Source of the DNA: Porites lobata
Taxonomy: Eukaryota > Cnidaria > Anthozoa > Scleractinia > Poritidae
Assembly: GCA_942486035.1 (NCBI GenBank)
Contig: CALNXK010000125.1
Span: forward strand, 646,001-710,000
Reading direction: 5' to 3'
Length of the DNA: 64,000 nucleotides
A program made the position numbers and the translations under genes. Shown piece after piece: positions 19,791 through 30,877 of this stretch. Under the pieces are notes generated by a model that saw only the letters and a list, made by a program, of their open reading frames with translations, had not been told where the DNA came from and did not search any database. Numbering within the stretch: position 1 is the first letter of the stretch; each line of letters starts with the position of its first letter.

Positions 19791-21767
19791 ATTTTGGGTA
19801 AGGACTTCCTGTCACAAGTTGATTCACGTATTGACATTGTGACAAACCAACTGTCAATTAATGGCGAAGTGTTTGATTGTTCTGATTTCAAGAACCAGCC
19901 CCTTAGTTCCAGATGTATGGTTCGACGGTCAACCATGATTGAATCTAACACTGAGGTGATTGTCCCAGTCCTTGTTCACGAGCGTTCATTTAACTTAGAC
20001 CCCAAGTCGTCTCAATTAGGCACGCCATTGATAGAACCATGTCTGAACTCATATTTGCAACAAAAGGGACTTTATGTTGCAAGGACTCTGGTTGATGTTA
20101 CGGAGGACAGGGTGGTCCCCTTACGTGTTTTTTTCAATGTTTGTAATGAAGTGTTTCATTTGGCTGCTGAGACTGTGATTGCCCTCGCTAAGCCAGTTAC
20201 TGAGGTCACCTCACTAGAGCTTAATCAAGAGAACCATGATGGTGCTATGGGCGAAGCTAGAGTAATAAATGAGCATGTGTCACAAGGAGCAGTCGATATG
20301 ACTCTACCAAAGGCCTTGCAGGAACTACTTGAGAGAAGCACAGATAATTTAACTAACAGTGAAACTGAGAGACTGCAGGAGTTGCTAATCAATTACCAGC
20401 ATGTGTTCTCAATTTCAGACGGGGACTTAGGCACCACGCACATGGTCCAGCACAGAATCGATACGGACAATGCTCTTCCAATCCGAATTCAACCCCGGCG
20501 AACGTCACCGTAGAAACATGATGAGATAGAACGACAAGTCACTAACCTCCTACAGCAGGGCAAGGTGAAGGAATCGTCCAGCCCCTGGTCTTTTCCAGTT
20601 GTGCTAGCAAACAAAAAGGACGGTAGCCAAAGGCTGTGCGTGGACTACCGCCAGCTTAACGCAGTGACGATAAAGGATGCCTTTCCATTGCCTCGGGTTG
20701 ATGATTCTCTTGCTGCTTTGAGCGGTTCCCGATGGTTCTCAACTTTGGATCTTGCCTCAGGTTATTGGCAAGTGGCGATGGATGCGGGCACCCAGGAGAA
20801 GACAGCATTCGTAACTTCGAGCGGTCTGTATGAGTGGACCGTGATGCCTTTCGGCCTCTGCAACGCACCCAGCACCTTTGCCAGACTGATGGAACTTGTT
20901 TTGAAGGGCCTACATTGGAAGATTTGTTTGATCTATCTTGATGATGTGATAATTATGGGACGCACGTTTGAAGAGGAATTAGAGCGGTTGAAAGAGGCGT
21001 TCGAGCGACTAGCCAGGGCAGGACTAAAACTTAAGCCAAAGAAGTGTTTTCTCTTCCAGAAACGGGTTTCGTACCTCGGACAAGTGGTCACGGAAGAAGG
21101 CATTGCTGCAGACCCTGAAAAGGTGGAGCCAGTTCGCACCTGGCCCACCCCAGAAAACAGCACGGAGGTCAAAAGTTTCCTTGGACTTACCTCTTATTAC
21201 CGCCGATTCATCCCTGATTTCTCGACCATAGCTAAGCCGTTGTACAAGCTAACGGAAGCCAAGGCGGAATTTGCTTGGACAGAGCAATGTCAGCTGGCTT
21301 TTGACAGCCTGAAGGGTTTACTTACGTCCGGTAGAGTCCTAGCCTACCCTACTAGGGAGGGAAAGTTTGTGCTAGACACCGATGCGTCAGACCATGGCAT
21401 TGGAGCAGTGTTGTCACAGTTTCAGGACAGGGTCGAAAAACCCATTGCGTTTGCAAGTCGGACATTGTCCAAGTCTGAAAGGAACTATTGTGTGACGCGT
21501 CGTGAGCTCTTGGCAATCATTGAGTTTGTTAAGCAACATCGGTATTACCTACAAGGATTCTGCATTCGAACTGATCATGCCCCTTTGCGTTTTGTTGTCC
21601 AGGCCAAAGATCCCGAGGGACAGCTTGCACGTTGGATTGATTACTTGAGTACTTTCGACTTCGAGATCCAGTATCGACCAGGAAAGCGACATCTAAATGC
21701 TGATGCACTTTCCCGTACACAATGTGATGTCCGTTGTAAGTGGTGTGGAGCGAGCGTCATCTGTTGA
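19791..21767 (+). pseudogene. Gypsy pol: protease C-terminus, reverse transcriptase and RNase H
   Basis: The frame resumes after the CACTA terminus with the protease tail (ILGKDFLSQVDSRIDI) and a linker. One in-frame TAG at about 20511-20513 breaks the path into RT. RT has the fingers motif VVLANKKDGSQRLCVDYRQL, the FSTLDLASGYWQV block and the active-site box YLDD (about 20935-20947). RNase H has LDTDASDHGIGAVLS, ..TLSKSERNYCVTRRELLAI and ..IRTDHAPLRFV. The frame ends at a TGA at 21765-21767 after ..LNADALSRTQC; the integrase continues in another frame, so an indel lies near 21735. Catalytic residues are present, but the stop and the lost protease start make it non-functional. Confidence 0.88.
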
Positions 21768-22782
21768 TGTGGGTGTTCGGACTGTGATGCATGTCCCTTG
21801 CCAGGACAACAAACAACCTGTGAATTGTGAAGAACCTGTTGGTGCTCGTTGTGCCACTGTCAAGTTAGAACCAACCTGGACTTCAACTTTCTTGAGGGAA
21901 CAACAGGAAGCTGACTTTGATCTCAAGGTTATTATTGGTTGGAAGGAAGCCAGCAAAGAAAAACCATTGTGGGAAGATGTGTCGCCTCAGAGTTGTGCTG
22001 TGAAGACCTTGTGGTCACAGTGGGACCGGCTGCTCTTCAGAAACCGTGTACTTTGCCGCACATGGGAAAGTGACGGAGGTGATCAGATTATTGACCAGGT
22101 CATTCTTCCCGAGAGTCTTCGACAGGCTGCCCTTGAAGCTCATCATAGTCATACGACTGCGAGTCATCGTGGTATACGAAAGACCCTAGGCGCCCTTCAA
22201 TCTCGTTATTACTGGCCAGGACTTACTTCAGCAGTTCACAGATTGGTCGCCAAGTGCCATGTCTGTGGGTCTAAGAAAACCTGGGGACGCAAACGTCGTG
22301 CTCCGTTACAGCAGTACGTGGTGGGAGCTCCCATGGAACGAATCGCGATTGACATTCTTGGCCCACTGCCAGAAACCCAGCAAAAGAACAAATTTATACT
22401 CGTGGTTAGTGAGTATTTCACTAAATGGACTGAGAGTTATCCAATATCCAACCAGGAGGCCACCACTGTTGCAGAGAAGCTTGTGAGCGAGTTCATTTGT
22501 CGCTTCGGTGTACCCCGTCAGCTTCATAGCGACCAAGGAACTAACTTTGAGTCAAAGGTGTTTGCTGAAGTCTGCAGGCTGTTAGACATTGAGAAGACCC
22601 GCACCACTCCCCTGCATCCCCAGTCTGACGGACAGGTGGAGCGTTTTAACAGAACCCTCATTGAAATGTTACGTGGGAAGATCCAGCAAGACCAGACAGA
22701 CTGGGATCGACAACTTCCAACTTGCATGATGGCCAATCGTGGTGCTGTTCATGAGTCAACCGGGTTTCACCTAACCTCTTGA
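21740..22782 (+). pseudogene. Gypsy pol: integrase (zinc-binding and catalytic core)
   Basis: An HHCC zinc-binding region (HHSHTTASHRGIRKT ... CHVCGSKK, about 22139-22280) is followed by the DDE core: ERIAIDILGPLP (first Asp), LHSDQGTNFES (second Asp) and PQSDGQVERFNRTL (Glu). The frame stops at 22782 after ..ESTGFHLTS. The sequence clearly continues as integrase C-terminal region in another frame (LLMLGRELEVPLDVI..), so there is a second indel near 22765-22775. Confidence 0.87.
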
Positions 22783-23600
22783 TGTTGGGTAGGGAACTGG
22801 AGGTTCCCCTGGATGTCATAACTGAGAGACCGCCTGATACATCACCACTCAAGACGGACTATGCATAAGCTGTTCAAAAGAGATTGGCTAGTGCGCATGA
22901 TTTGGCCAGGCGTCATTTCAACAAGGCAGCTGTACGGCAAAAGCGGAACTATGACAAACGGCTTACCGGGAGACCATTTGTTATTGGTGATTCTGTTTGG
23001 CTGCGTAACGTTCGTAGGAAGAAGGGGAGAAATGCCAAACTTGACTCTCCTTGGGAAGGACCCTACCTTGTAATATCGGTGCTATCGGATGTGGTGTACC
23101 GTATTCAGAAGAGCCCAAAGGCCAAGCCTAAGGTCGTTCACTCAGACAGATTAAAGGCTTACCTGGGACCCCCAATGGAGAGATGGATTCCGAAAAGGCA
23201 GACGCGGTTATCGAGCCCAAGAGGAGAGGGGAGACAGACATCGGTTGTGGATTCAAATTGCGTCGATGAGGGACAGTCAGCTCCGGTTAACGCGAAAGAG
23301 GGAGCTGAGCACGACGAAACGGAATCTACGGAAGCAGACAAGGATGATGTTTCCCCGAGACTCCAGAATGCTGATTTCATTGGGGATGATAGCGGTGAAA
23401 AGCCTGAGGATGTCAGGAAACCTGAGCCTCGTGCGAGATTGACGACCTCTGTTGCACATGACCTCAACCAGGCGGGTGTCGGCTGTCAAACAGCTGAGTC
23501 GACTGTACAAGGTTTACCTGAGATTGATTCAGGTGTTTGTGGGAGACCATCAAGACAGCGGAAGCCACCAAGTCGATTCGGAACTTGGGTGACTGATTAA
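22783..23600 (+). pseudogene. Gypsy pol: integrase C-terminal domain
   Basis: Continues the integrase after the indel: ..HDLARRHFNKAAVRQKRNYD, then FVIGDSVWLRN..KLDSPWEGPYLV, the usual SH3-like C-terminal fold (GPY/F-type, LDSPWEGPY). An acidic tail ends at TGA 23598-23600. No chromodomain is visible. A polypurine tract lies 200 bases downstream. Confidence 0.8.
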
Positions 23601-23804
23601 CCTGAAATGTTCAGGGACTGATAAGCATTATAGGACAGTCTAGGCAACTAGACTAGTATCAGTTAATGCCTTTCATTACCTAAGAACTGTAGACGCTTGG
23701 CACGTTGATGAATGAACATTTGAGACTTGATCTGTTGCGTTTAATTGAAGTTGTTTTCGGAAACGATCTGTGAAATAGTGGACCAGCACTGGGACAGTGC
23801 TTAA

Positions 23805-23817
23805 GTAGGGGGGGGAG
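23805..23817 (+). promoter_or_regulatory. Polypurine tract of the Gypsy element
   Basis: A G-rich run (GTAGGGGGGGGAG) ends three bases before the 3' LTR. It is the expected primer site for plus-strand DNA synthesis. Confidence 0.65.
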
Positions 23818-23820
23818 TAG

Positions 23821-23980
23821 TGTGGCGCGAGGCAAACCCCGCGGGTACCCCTCTAAGTAAGTCACGTGAGATGGCGTAATAACCATTTGCGAGGAAACGA
23901 TTGTAAGACTAGTTGAGTAGCAGATTAAACATGTGTTGTTCTCCTAACGCCGTGTTTTAACTGGGAATCGTGGCGTTACA
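23821..23980 (+). repeat. 3' LTR of the Gypsy element
   Basis: 160 bp; partner of 15491-15650; followed directly by the ATAC target duplication. Confidence 0.9.
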
Positions 23981-24234
23981 ATACTGAAAGACTAGCTTTA
24001 AACCAGTTTTAGCTCAACATTTTGTTAGTTTTGTACGTCCTGGTACTTTTCGCCAGTGTTAAAAAGAATGTTTACGGGAAAATATGACACACTGTCACAG
24101 TACTTACGCAATTAATTTTCACGTGCACGATTTCAAACATGTTATACTCCTGTCGGCCGTTTTCCTAGCTAATCTTCACTGTGTGTTTCTTGTCTTTGCA
24201 ATCCTTTTCGTTTCGAAGTTGTCAGGCTCTAACT

Positions 24235-26949
24235 ATGTCTAGCGAAATTACAGACGATCTGTTGACTCTTCAAAAAGACTTGAAGGTGGGAGATCTGTCA
24301 TCCAGACATTTGGCAGAAGAAATGAGAAAAAAATATGAGAGTAAAATTGATCAATTTTCAAGTTGCGACGTGGAACTACTAAATGCGTTAGCGGAAGACC
24401 AGTTGAGTTCTGCTTCACTCCCAAGTGAAGAAAAAGGAATGAAGGCGTTACAAACAACTGGTGATGGAAATTGCCTATACAATTCCGCTTCGGTGTTGAT
24501 TGAAGGAGATCAATCTGCGAATCTCATTCTCAGACTGTTGACCACAGTGGAACTGTATCTTAACCCTGACTGTTATGCAGAGCACTCAAAACTCGCCGAT
24601 GGTAGAAGCTCCGGGTTTTCTCATACATCTATTTTTACATTGTTGTTAAGTGATAGTGGTCAAAAAGAATTTGAAAGGCAAGCGTCCCGAGTAGATGCAG
24701 TTCAAGCTCAGGCCATTATCACTTGCAAAGAGAAGAAGTATCGCACTTTATTAAGGTGACTCGACACAGTTTTTTGGGGGGTGTACCATCCTACTTTGAG
24801 GCTCTCTGGTATCCCCACCTTTACTTTTATCGTGAGTCTAACACATAGAATGGATAACATATAGATCAATCAACAATATAACATAAAATTTTTGGCGATC
24901 AGAGTAAATGTCACGTGGTTATAATGCCACGCCCCCTTGAGGTCTGAGTCGAAAATCTGCTGTTGCCGGCATTTTTTCGTGAAAATCTCTTGGCTACACA
25001 TAGTGCGCATTAGTGCCTTGAGCTGAACAGAGTTTCACCAAAATCGCAAGGACCCAATATGAGAAATTCAGCGGTTTCCAAATTTAGGTCATAATTTATG
25101 CGAAAATGATAAGCAAACTTTACACGGATTATATCTAATAAACTATGAGATTCATCTCTTTATTTTGGGCATCGTTATAACAGATGGGTCCTTGCAAGTC
25201 AGCAAAACGCTTTAGGGCCTTGTAAATGCGCGCGATTTCGAGCAAAGCAAACATATAGAAATTATAGTTTTCGCTATTTGTTGACGTTTGTCAGCGTTTA
25301 AGAGTCCTTCTCACGAAAAAAGCATTTTCTTAAAAATTCGTAGTTTTTTTTCCTTCAAATTTTTTCAGGGCCACAATTGATTAACTAACTACCCGGACTC
25401 TGAATTTCATGGTCATTGAAAAACTGTGACATTATCTTCTATAAGCCCAAACTTGAGTAAACATTGAAGATTTTTAGCGTTTTGGCTGAGTTTGTGCTTT
25501 GGGAGTTGTCTATTGTTTCTACTCCGTCATTATACAGCATTCTTGTTCAGCACGCGTGCAATGACCGCGCTTGGCTGACTTCCGAATGCTCACCGAGATA
25601 CGATAATTTTGGTACAGTGAGACAGGCCATCGCGTGATACATAGAGGTTTAATTCACAATTTTTAATCAATTCTCGTGCTTCTTGTGCCTCTGCAAAAAA
25701 ATCAAGAAGTGCTACACACTAAATCTACTTACTATTAAAAAAATATCATTTTTTCATAGGTTTAATGCAAGCCAATAATTAAACCAACTCGAGACGGGAA
25801 TATCTCGGTGAGCATTCGGATGTCAGCCAAGCGTGGTCATTGCACGCGTGCTGAACAAGAATGCTATATATTGACAGACTAGATACAATAGACAACTCCC
25901 AAAGCACAAACTCAGCCAAAACGCTAAAAATCTTCAATGTTTACTCAAGTTTGGGCTTATAGAAGATAATGTCACAGTTTTTCAATGACCATGACATTCA
26001 GAGTACGGGTAGTTAGGTAATCAATTGTGGCCCTGAAAAAATTGGAAGGAAAAAAAACTACGAATTTTTAAGAAAATGCTTTTTTCGTGAGAAGGACTCT
26101 TAAACGCTGACAAACGTCAACAAATAGCGAAAACTATAATTTCTATATGTTTGCTTTGCTCGAAATCGCGCGCATTTACAAGGCCCTAAAGCGTTTTGCT
26201 GACTTGCAAGGACCCATCTGTTATAACGATGCCCAAAATAAAGAGATGAATCTCATAGTTTATTAGATATAATCCGTGTAAAGTTTGCTTATCATTTTCG
26301 CATAAATTATGACCTAAATTTGGAAACCGCTGAATTTCTCATATTGGGTCCTTGCGATTTTGGTGAAACTCTGTTCAGCTCAAGGCACTAATGCGCACTA
26401 TGTGTAGCCAAGAGATTTTCACGAAAAAATGCCGGCAACAGCAGATTTTCGACTCAGACCTCAAAGGGGCGTGGCATTATAACCACGTGACATTTACTCC
26501 GATCGCCAAAAATTTTATGTTATATTGTAGATTGATCTATATGTTATCCATTCTATGTGTTAGACTCACGATAAAAGTAAAGGTGGGGATACCAGAGAGC
26601 TTCAAACTAGGATGGTACCCCCCCAAAAAAACTGGGTCGAATCACCTTAAATACGAAGGCATTAGCTACTGTACTTAACCGGCCTTTGATGTCACTGTAC
26701 CCAAAGTTCAAACATACCTCTGGCATTCATCCACTTATGAGCGGCGTTATTAAACCCCGCGGCATGGTAGAAGGAAAAGATGAAAGTGGGTCCGCAGTGT
26801 TCCGGCTGTTGTGGACAAGAGATGGCAATTTTGACAACCGGCCAGGTGCAGTGTTCCAACCCAACCACTTTGCCCCCGTCATCCACTGCCAAAGTGCCTC
26901 AAGGCCTCCAACCTTAAAGGGACTGGTTCACGATAATGCGCATGTGTGA
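24235..26949 (+). pseudogene. Vertnin/OTU-like gene, exon split by a foldback transposon
   Basis: The first part (24235-24750) starts at ATG in MSSEITDDLL. It contains TTGDGNCLYNSAS, the D-G-N-C nucleophile motif of OTU-fold proteases, then LRLLTTVELYLNPDCYAEHS, which I associate with vertnin-like proteins. At TTAA 24751-24754 a 1.9-kb foldback begins and the frame ends after two codons. After its right TTAA, the same reading frame would continue at 26651 (..TKALATVLNRPLMSLYPKF.., FRLLWTRDGNFDNRPG) to a stop at 26947-26949. So the two halves form one uninterrupted frame if the element is taken out cleanly. The gene was probably functional until a recent insertion, or an empty allele still is. 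Whether the last dozen codons (from LKGLVHDN) are native is doubtful. A GTGTGAGT near 26944 could instead be a splice donor. Confidence 0.7.
24755..26646. mobile_element. TTAA-flanked foldback element, 0.85-kb arms (Kolobok-like, non-autonomous)
   Basis: The left arm 24755-25600 and right arm 25801-26646 are near-perfect reverse complements around a 200-bp loop. TTAA flanks both ends (24751-24754, 26647-26650). The ends begin GGTGACTCGACACAG, with the same GGTGrCTC start as the foldback at 4884. No coding frame inside. It sits in an exon of the vertnin/OTU-like gene. Confidence 0.9.
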
Positions 26950-27464
26950 GTTCGGACAGTAGCTGATTGTTTTTAAACCAATCGGAAGCGAGTTAGATGC
27001 ATGCAAGTAAATTTACAAAATTCAAATTCACTGTTTGCGACCGTAGTTACTAAAGCATGGAATGACCTAAAACTACCTAAGACCACCTCAAAAAATTCAA
27101 CAACCACCTACAACCATCTACAACTACTCGCAAACAATCTAAAACCATCTAAAACAAGGTATAAATGTCTGAAATAAGGCGAGACGACAACATGTCACGT
27201 ACATGAAATACGAGAATCGAACAAAACATCCACTTCCCCCCAAAATCTTACTCTCCCTGATCCCCCAGGGCTGGTCCCTTTATCATCAACCATTAAGCTT
27301 AACACAAAACTTCCACCGCACTGTCCTCTTATGTTGGGAGGGCTGGGATATAGGTTTGATTTTGTTTCCTCTCTCTTGTGAAACTCATCGACAATTTGAG
27401 CAACAACTGATGGTTTGTGATTTTTAATTGTTTTAAAATCATGTTTAAAATGTTACATTACCAG
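26950..27464. other. Unassigned, with CTACAAC-type degenerate repeats
   Basis: At 27055-27160 degenerate tandem CCACCTACAACCATCTA-like units occur. The short open frame at 27203-27427 has no recognised domain. The interval may be an intron between the vertnin-like gene and the exon candidates downstream. Confidence 0.4.
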
Positions 27465-27632
27465 TGATTACACATGGTGCGAAATCTGGAATATGTCTGG
27501 AAAATTCATCTATAATCTCAGCAGGAGCAAAACGTTATCATGAGTCACCATTGCATACGTGTCACCATTCGTACAACTGCGTGCGGTATGAATGCCGGCA
27601 AGATGGCGTTCGTGCCAAAGAAGATCCCGAAC
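27465..27632 (+). CDS. Candidate exon, unknown gene
   Basis: An acceptor-like TTACCAG precedes an open stretch encoding ..GAKSGICLENSSIISAGAKR and HTCHHSYNCVRYECRQDG, followed by a donor-like GTACGT. A second candidate exon (27801-27874; VVLSDSDENEENEEKKIPKK) has the acceptor TTTTTTTAG and the strong donor GTGAGT. Together they suggest a plus-strand spliced gene, possibly the continuation of the vertnin-like gene. The CACTA element starting at 28425 would then lie in its next intron or flank. No domain recognised. Confidence 0.35.
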
Positions 27633-27800
27633 GTACGTACAGTTTCTTTAAAATATTTCTAATGCAGACCATTCTTATTCATACTTTTTCTAGACTGCTT
27701 GCATTCCGCCTTTTCTCTTAAAATCCGTCTAGTTCTTATCTCCGCCAGCCCGATCGAAAACGACAACGTTATATAATACCTAATGTGACTGTTTTTTTAG

Positions 27801-27874
27801 CCATAGTGGTACTCAGTGATTCAGATGAAAACGAAGAAAATGAAGAAAAGAAAATTCCAAAGAAAATACGAAAG
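27801..27874 (+). CDS. Candidate exon with acidic-basic stretch
   Basis: Flanked by a polypyrimidine acceptor and a GTGAGT donor. It encodes an acidic run followed by lysines (EENEEKKIPKKIRK), like a nuclear-localisation or linker segment. It probably belongs with the exon at 27465-27632. Confidence 0.35.
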
Positions 27875-28424
27875 GTGAGTAACAAAAGGTGTTCACGGAG
27901 ACTATTAATATATAGACTGTTCACAGTCCCCTATTTTCACGTAATATCGTCGAGATCGAGCGCTGTGCGTTACAGGCTGCCATCTGGCATGAGTGTCAAA
28001 GCTACTAATCCCCGCCGCCCGCCTCCTCGGTACATTAAAATCATTCAAGATGGTCGCCTTTAACGGTAAGACGCACTATATCTCGACAAGTAATAGTTGA
28101 CACTACAGCTGCCCCCGCTCTGTATATTGTCGTCAGTAGTATTCTTGATCGTTGCGTAGCTTTTTGAAATATAGCGATTCATAATGAAGATTTTCACACA
28201 TATTCCATACACTTACAATAGGTGAGAGTAAAATACAAGAAACGCGAGGTTCCATGCACTGGTTCAGTTCGATTTACGCAACTTTGATCTGAAAACATAA
28301 TTTATTCTAAACCATAGGACAAAAATTAATTAGAAGTTTTATTTTTTCGCGATTTCTCTTTTACTTTTTACATACAGTTCATTTCATTTGCATGAGAGTA
28401 AGTCTTAGAAATGAACGGGTTCAA
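27875..28424. other. Unassigned DNA before the CACTA element
   Basis: No recognised coding sequence. The last three bases (CAA, 28422-28424) are the left target duplication of the CACTA element. Confidence 0.4.
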
Positions 28425-28870
28425 CACTGGACGAAAAAACGGATTTGCCTAAGTTTGCTAGTTGAGCAAATCTATTGTAAATTTAGGGTACTAATGTTGC
28501 TACTTATTTGTTCTTGGTGCAAATTTTGTTCGAAAGTGAAAGTTTACTTTTCTGCAAGGGTGGCGTAAATGTGGAGTAAATATCAAGTTTACAGATATTT
28601 TGTTTCACTTTTGCTCCCCATAGTAAATTTGGTGTTTAGATTCAAATTTGCCGCCATTTTGTTCTCTGTGTAAAAATCGAACGTCAAAAATGAATGTTTG
28701 CTTGATATTTTCTGGCATAGCAAAGTTAATGTGTAAATTTATGGTTACTAGAGGCGTAAATTTAAGCAAAATATGATCAAAGAACTATCTTTACGACCAC
28801 TTTAACCAACGTTTGCACATTTACCAAACTTCACAGTGCTATTTCACGCAAGTTTTGATTTTCTATTGCC
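28425..28870. repeat. CACTA left terminus and subterminal repeats
   Basis: The terminal repeat (about 25 bp) is followed by many copies of TTTGC, GCAAA, GTAAA and AGTAAAT in both orientations, matching the right end at 46480-47307. Confidence 0.75.
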
Positions 28871-29719
28871 CCGTTTCAATCACCATCACATTCTTCTCAG
28901 AGTTTATCATATTACTTGCTGCAGCTGGTTATTTCGGGTAAGGCCATCCCCCCTTTTTTTCGTTTAGCGTCGAATGCGTTTCCTGATATTGGGTCGGTGG
29001 CTCGGAAAAAAAAAAGATATCACAAGAAGTCTCGGAATAGGAGGCCCTGACGTAAAACGTTACCATTTACAATTTGGGTGAACAAAATGCACAATATGTG
29101 AAAGGTTTGAACCCAGGAGTCATTTCAATAGTAGATTGCAGAGTTTCATCGTCCGGGTGAATGTAGTCCTGAATGCACTCCATCGCAAGATCAGCCGCCA
29201 TGTTTGTTGTTTCCCAGGCTTCCACGTGACTTTGACACATGCGCGATTTGATTTACATTGTCAAGTGCGGCTTTTGAACCAATAGAATAGTGTAAAATAA
29301 ACTTTCGTTGAACAGTTCAAATTCACGCGGACTTCTCAAGCAATACAGCGTTGCAAAACGAGTAGTTTTGTTATTTTCGGATAATAGGAAGCCTGTCTTT
29401 CTATTCATCTGTTCTATCACGATTTATACCTCTGTTATTTTCGAGAGACAGTGATCAGTTGCGATATTCTTCACATAAAGCCTGTTTCCAAGTCATCAAC
29501 TCAGCTGGATTGTAGAAAGGTATGTTCTTCTTGATATCGTGGTTCGTTTACTTACTTTGGTTTTCTAATAACTTTGCGTAAGCTTAAAACCTCAAAGATA
29601 AATCTTAAAATTTAAGATGCATGCACAGATATGCCATTGATTGATTCCTTTTTGTTTACTGCAGAAATAACTGTACTCTTTGTTGCACATCGTCTTCATT
29701 AATGGAATAATCTTAAGTA
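28871..29719. other. Left internal part of the outer CACTA element, mostly non-coding
   Basis: A 44-codon minus-strand frame (29201-29067; MAADLAMECIQDYIHPDDET..) is the only tidy open stretch. A donor-like AAAGGTATGTTC at about 29517 could end a 5' untranslated exon on the plus strand. No domain recognised. Confidence 0.35.
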
Positions 29720-29744
29720 CCCTTACCAAAATTAGAGCACTGAT

Positions 29745-30110
29745 AGTATACTTTTTGTAGACAAATAGTATACACCGTATGTATTACATTGCCATGGTGT
29801 ACATTTTTAGTATACATCAAATATACATCAAGCAAGATTTGGCTTAGCAAAAAAAAATGATGTATACTCTTTGTATACATCACTTGCATTTAAGTAGCAA
29901 TGATGTATACAACAAGTATACCTCAGGACTTTAAAGCAGCAATGACGTATACAACAAGTATACCTCAAGGCCTTCAAACAGCACTGATGTGTACAATAAG
30001 TATACATCAGTGCTGCATTGATGCCAAGTTGTATAAAAAACATCTTCATTGATTAGGAAGTAAAGCTTTGATGTATACTTTTTGTATACTTTGTATAGCA
30101 TAAACAGTTT
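29745..30110. repeat. GTATAC subterminal repeats, left
   Basis: Numerous GTATAC or TGTATAC palindromic cores, often as GATGTATACAACAAGTATAC-type pairs and TATACTTTTTGTATAC. Mirrored at the right end of the same element. Confidence 0.8.
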
Positions 30111-30877
30111 ATATATAACAACATATAAATATATAGTATATGTTGTAGTTCAACTTTTCCCTGGTTTAAATTTCACATACATTACCATGCCCAAACAAAA
30201 GAAAAATTAAATTAAAGCAGGAACAAAAGTAGAAAAACAACACATATGTTGATTGAATTGAAGGGTTACCAAAAATAATTTCAGTGAAACAAACTCTAGA
30301 ATACTGTTTTACATGTACCTGATTAGAGAATCTCTGAGAAATTCCAAATGCTCATGAAAGGAATACGTTTGAACAACAAGAACTGGACAAACAAGACATA
30401 TCTCTAATAGATCTGTAAAACTGCAGTAATTTAAAAATTATATATTTCGCTCTTTGCAACTCATCACTCACTGGCCAATGCTTATAAAATAATATTGTCC
30501 ATTGTTCATGTAAGAATTAGCATTGTGAGAAATTCAGCAACAACATCAACATTTTTGGGACTGATATGTCATACACAATCTTCGTTAAGGGGTCAATGTC
30601 ATGCAATTTCGAAAGATACACAACATTATTTTGCTATAATAAAAACATTAAAAGAAGCTAGTTTTAATAAAAAAAAAATTATGTTTACGTGCCCTGACAG
30701 GAAAAGATGGCAGCTTTTAATAAATGGCACACATTTTCTTTTCTCTCTCAAAAATTCACTTGAAACCTACCCATTCGTGTTGCAGGATCATAATTTTGCA
30801 TGTTACATGTATCTGTGACGGTGCTCTGATGGTGCTACCATGCACTTACAGTTGCAAAAAAAAACCACTCAAACGCT
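30111..30877. other. 3' flank of the transposase gene
   Basis: Non-coding, AT-rich sequence between the left subterminal repeats and the transposase stop codon. The plus-strand open frame at 30495-30818 has no domain and is likely chance. Confidence 0.4.

Larger units (their letters stand above)
15491..23980 (+). mobile_element. Gypsy LTR retrotransposon, gag replaced by CACTA-derived sequence (8.5 kb)
   Basis: Two 160-bp LTRs (15491-15650 and 23821-23980), each TGTGGCG...ACA, are flanked by the 4-bp duplication ATAC (15487-15490 and 23981-23984). A candidate primer site TGGTGGCAGCGG follows the 5' LTR and a polypurine tract precedes the 3' LTR. Pol order is protease-RT-RNase H-integrase, which is Gypsy. 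I count six differences between the LTRs, so the insertion is moderately old. The gag gene and the first half of the protease are missing; about 4 kb of CACTA transposon sequence lies there instead. Confidence 0.9.

Noticed and set aside
29717..29720. 3-bp or longer target duplication for the 12-kb nested element
   Set aside because: Flanks read ..AAGTA on the left and TAGCC.. on the right; only TA is shared, so a 3-bp EnSpm-type duplication is not supported.
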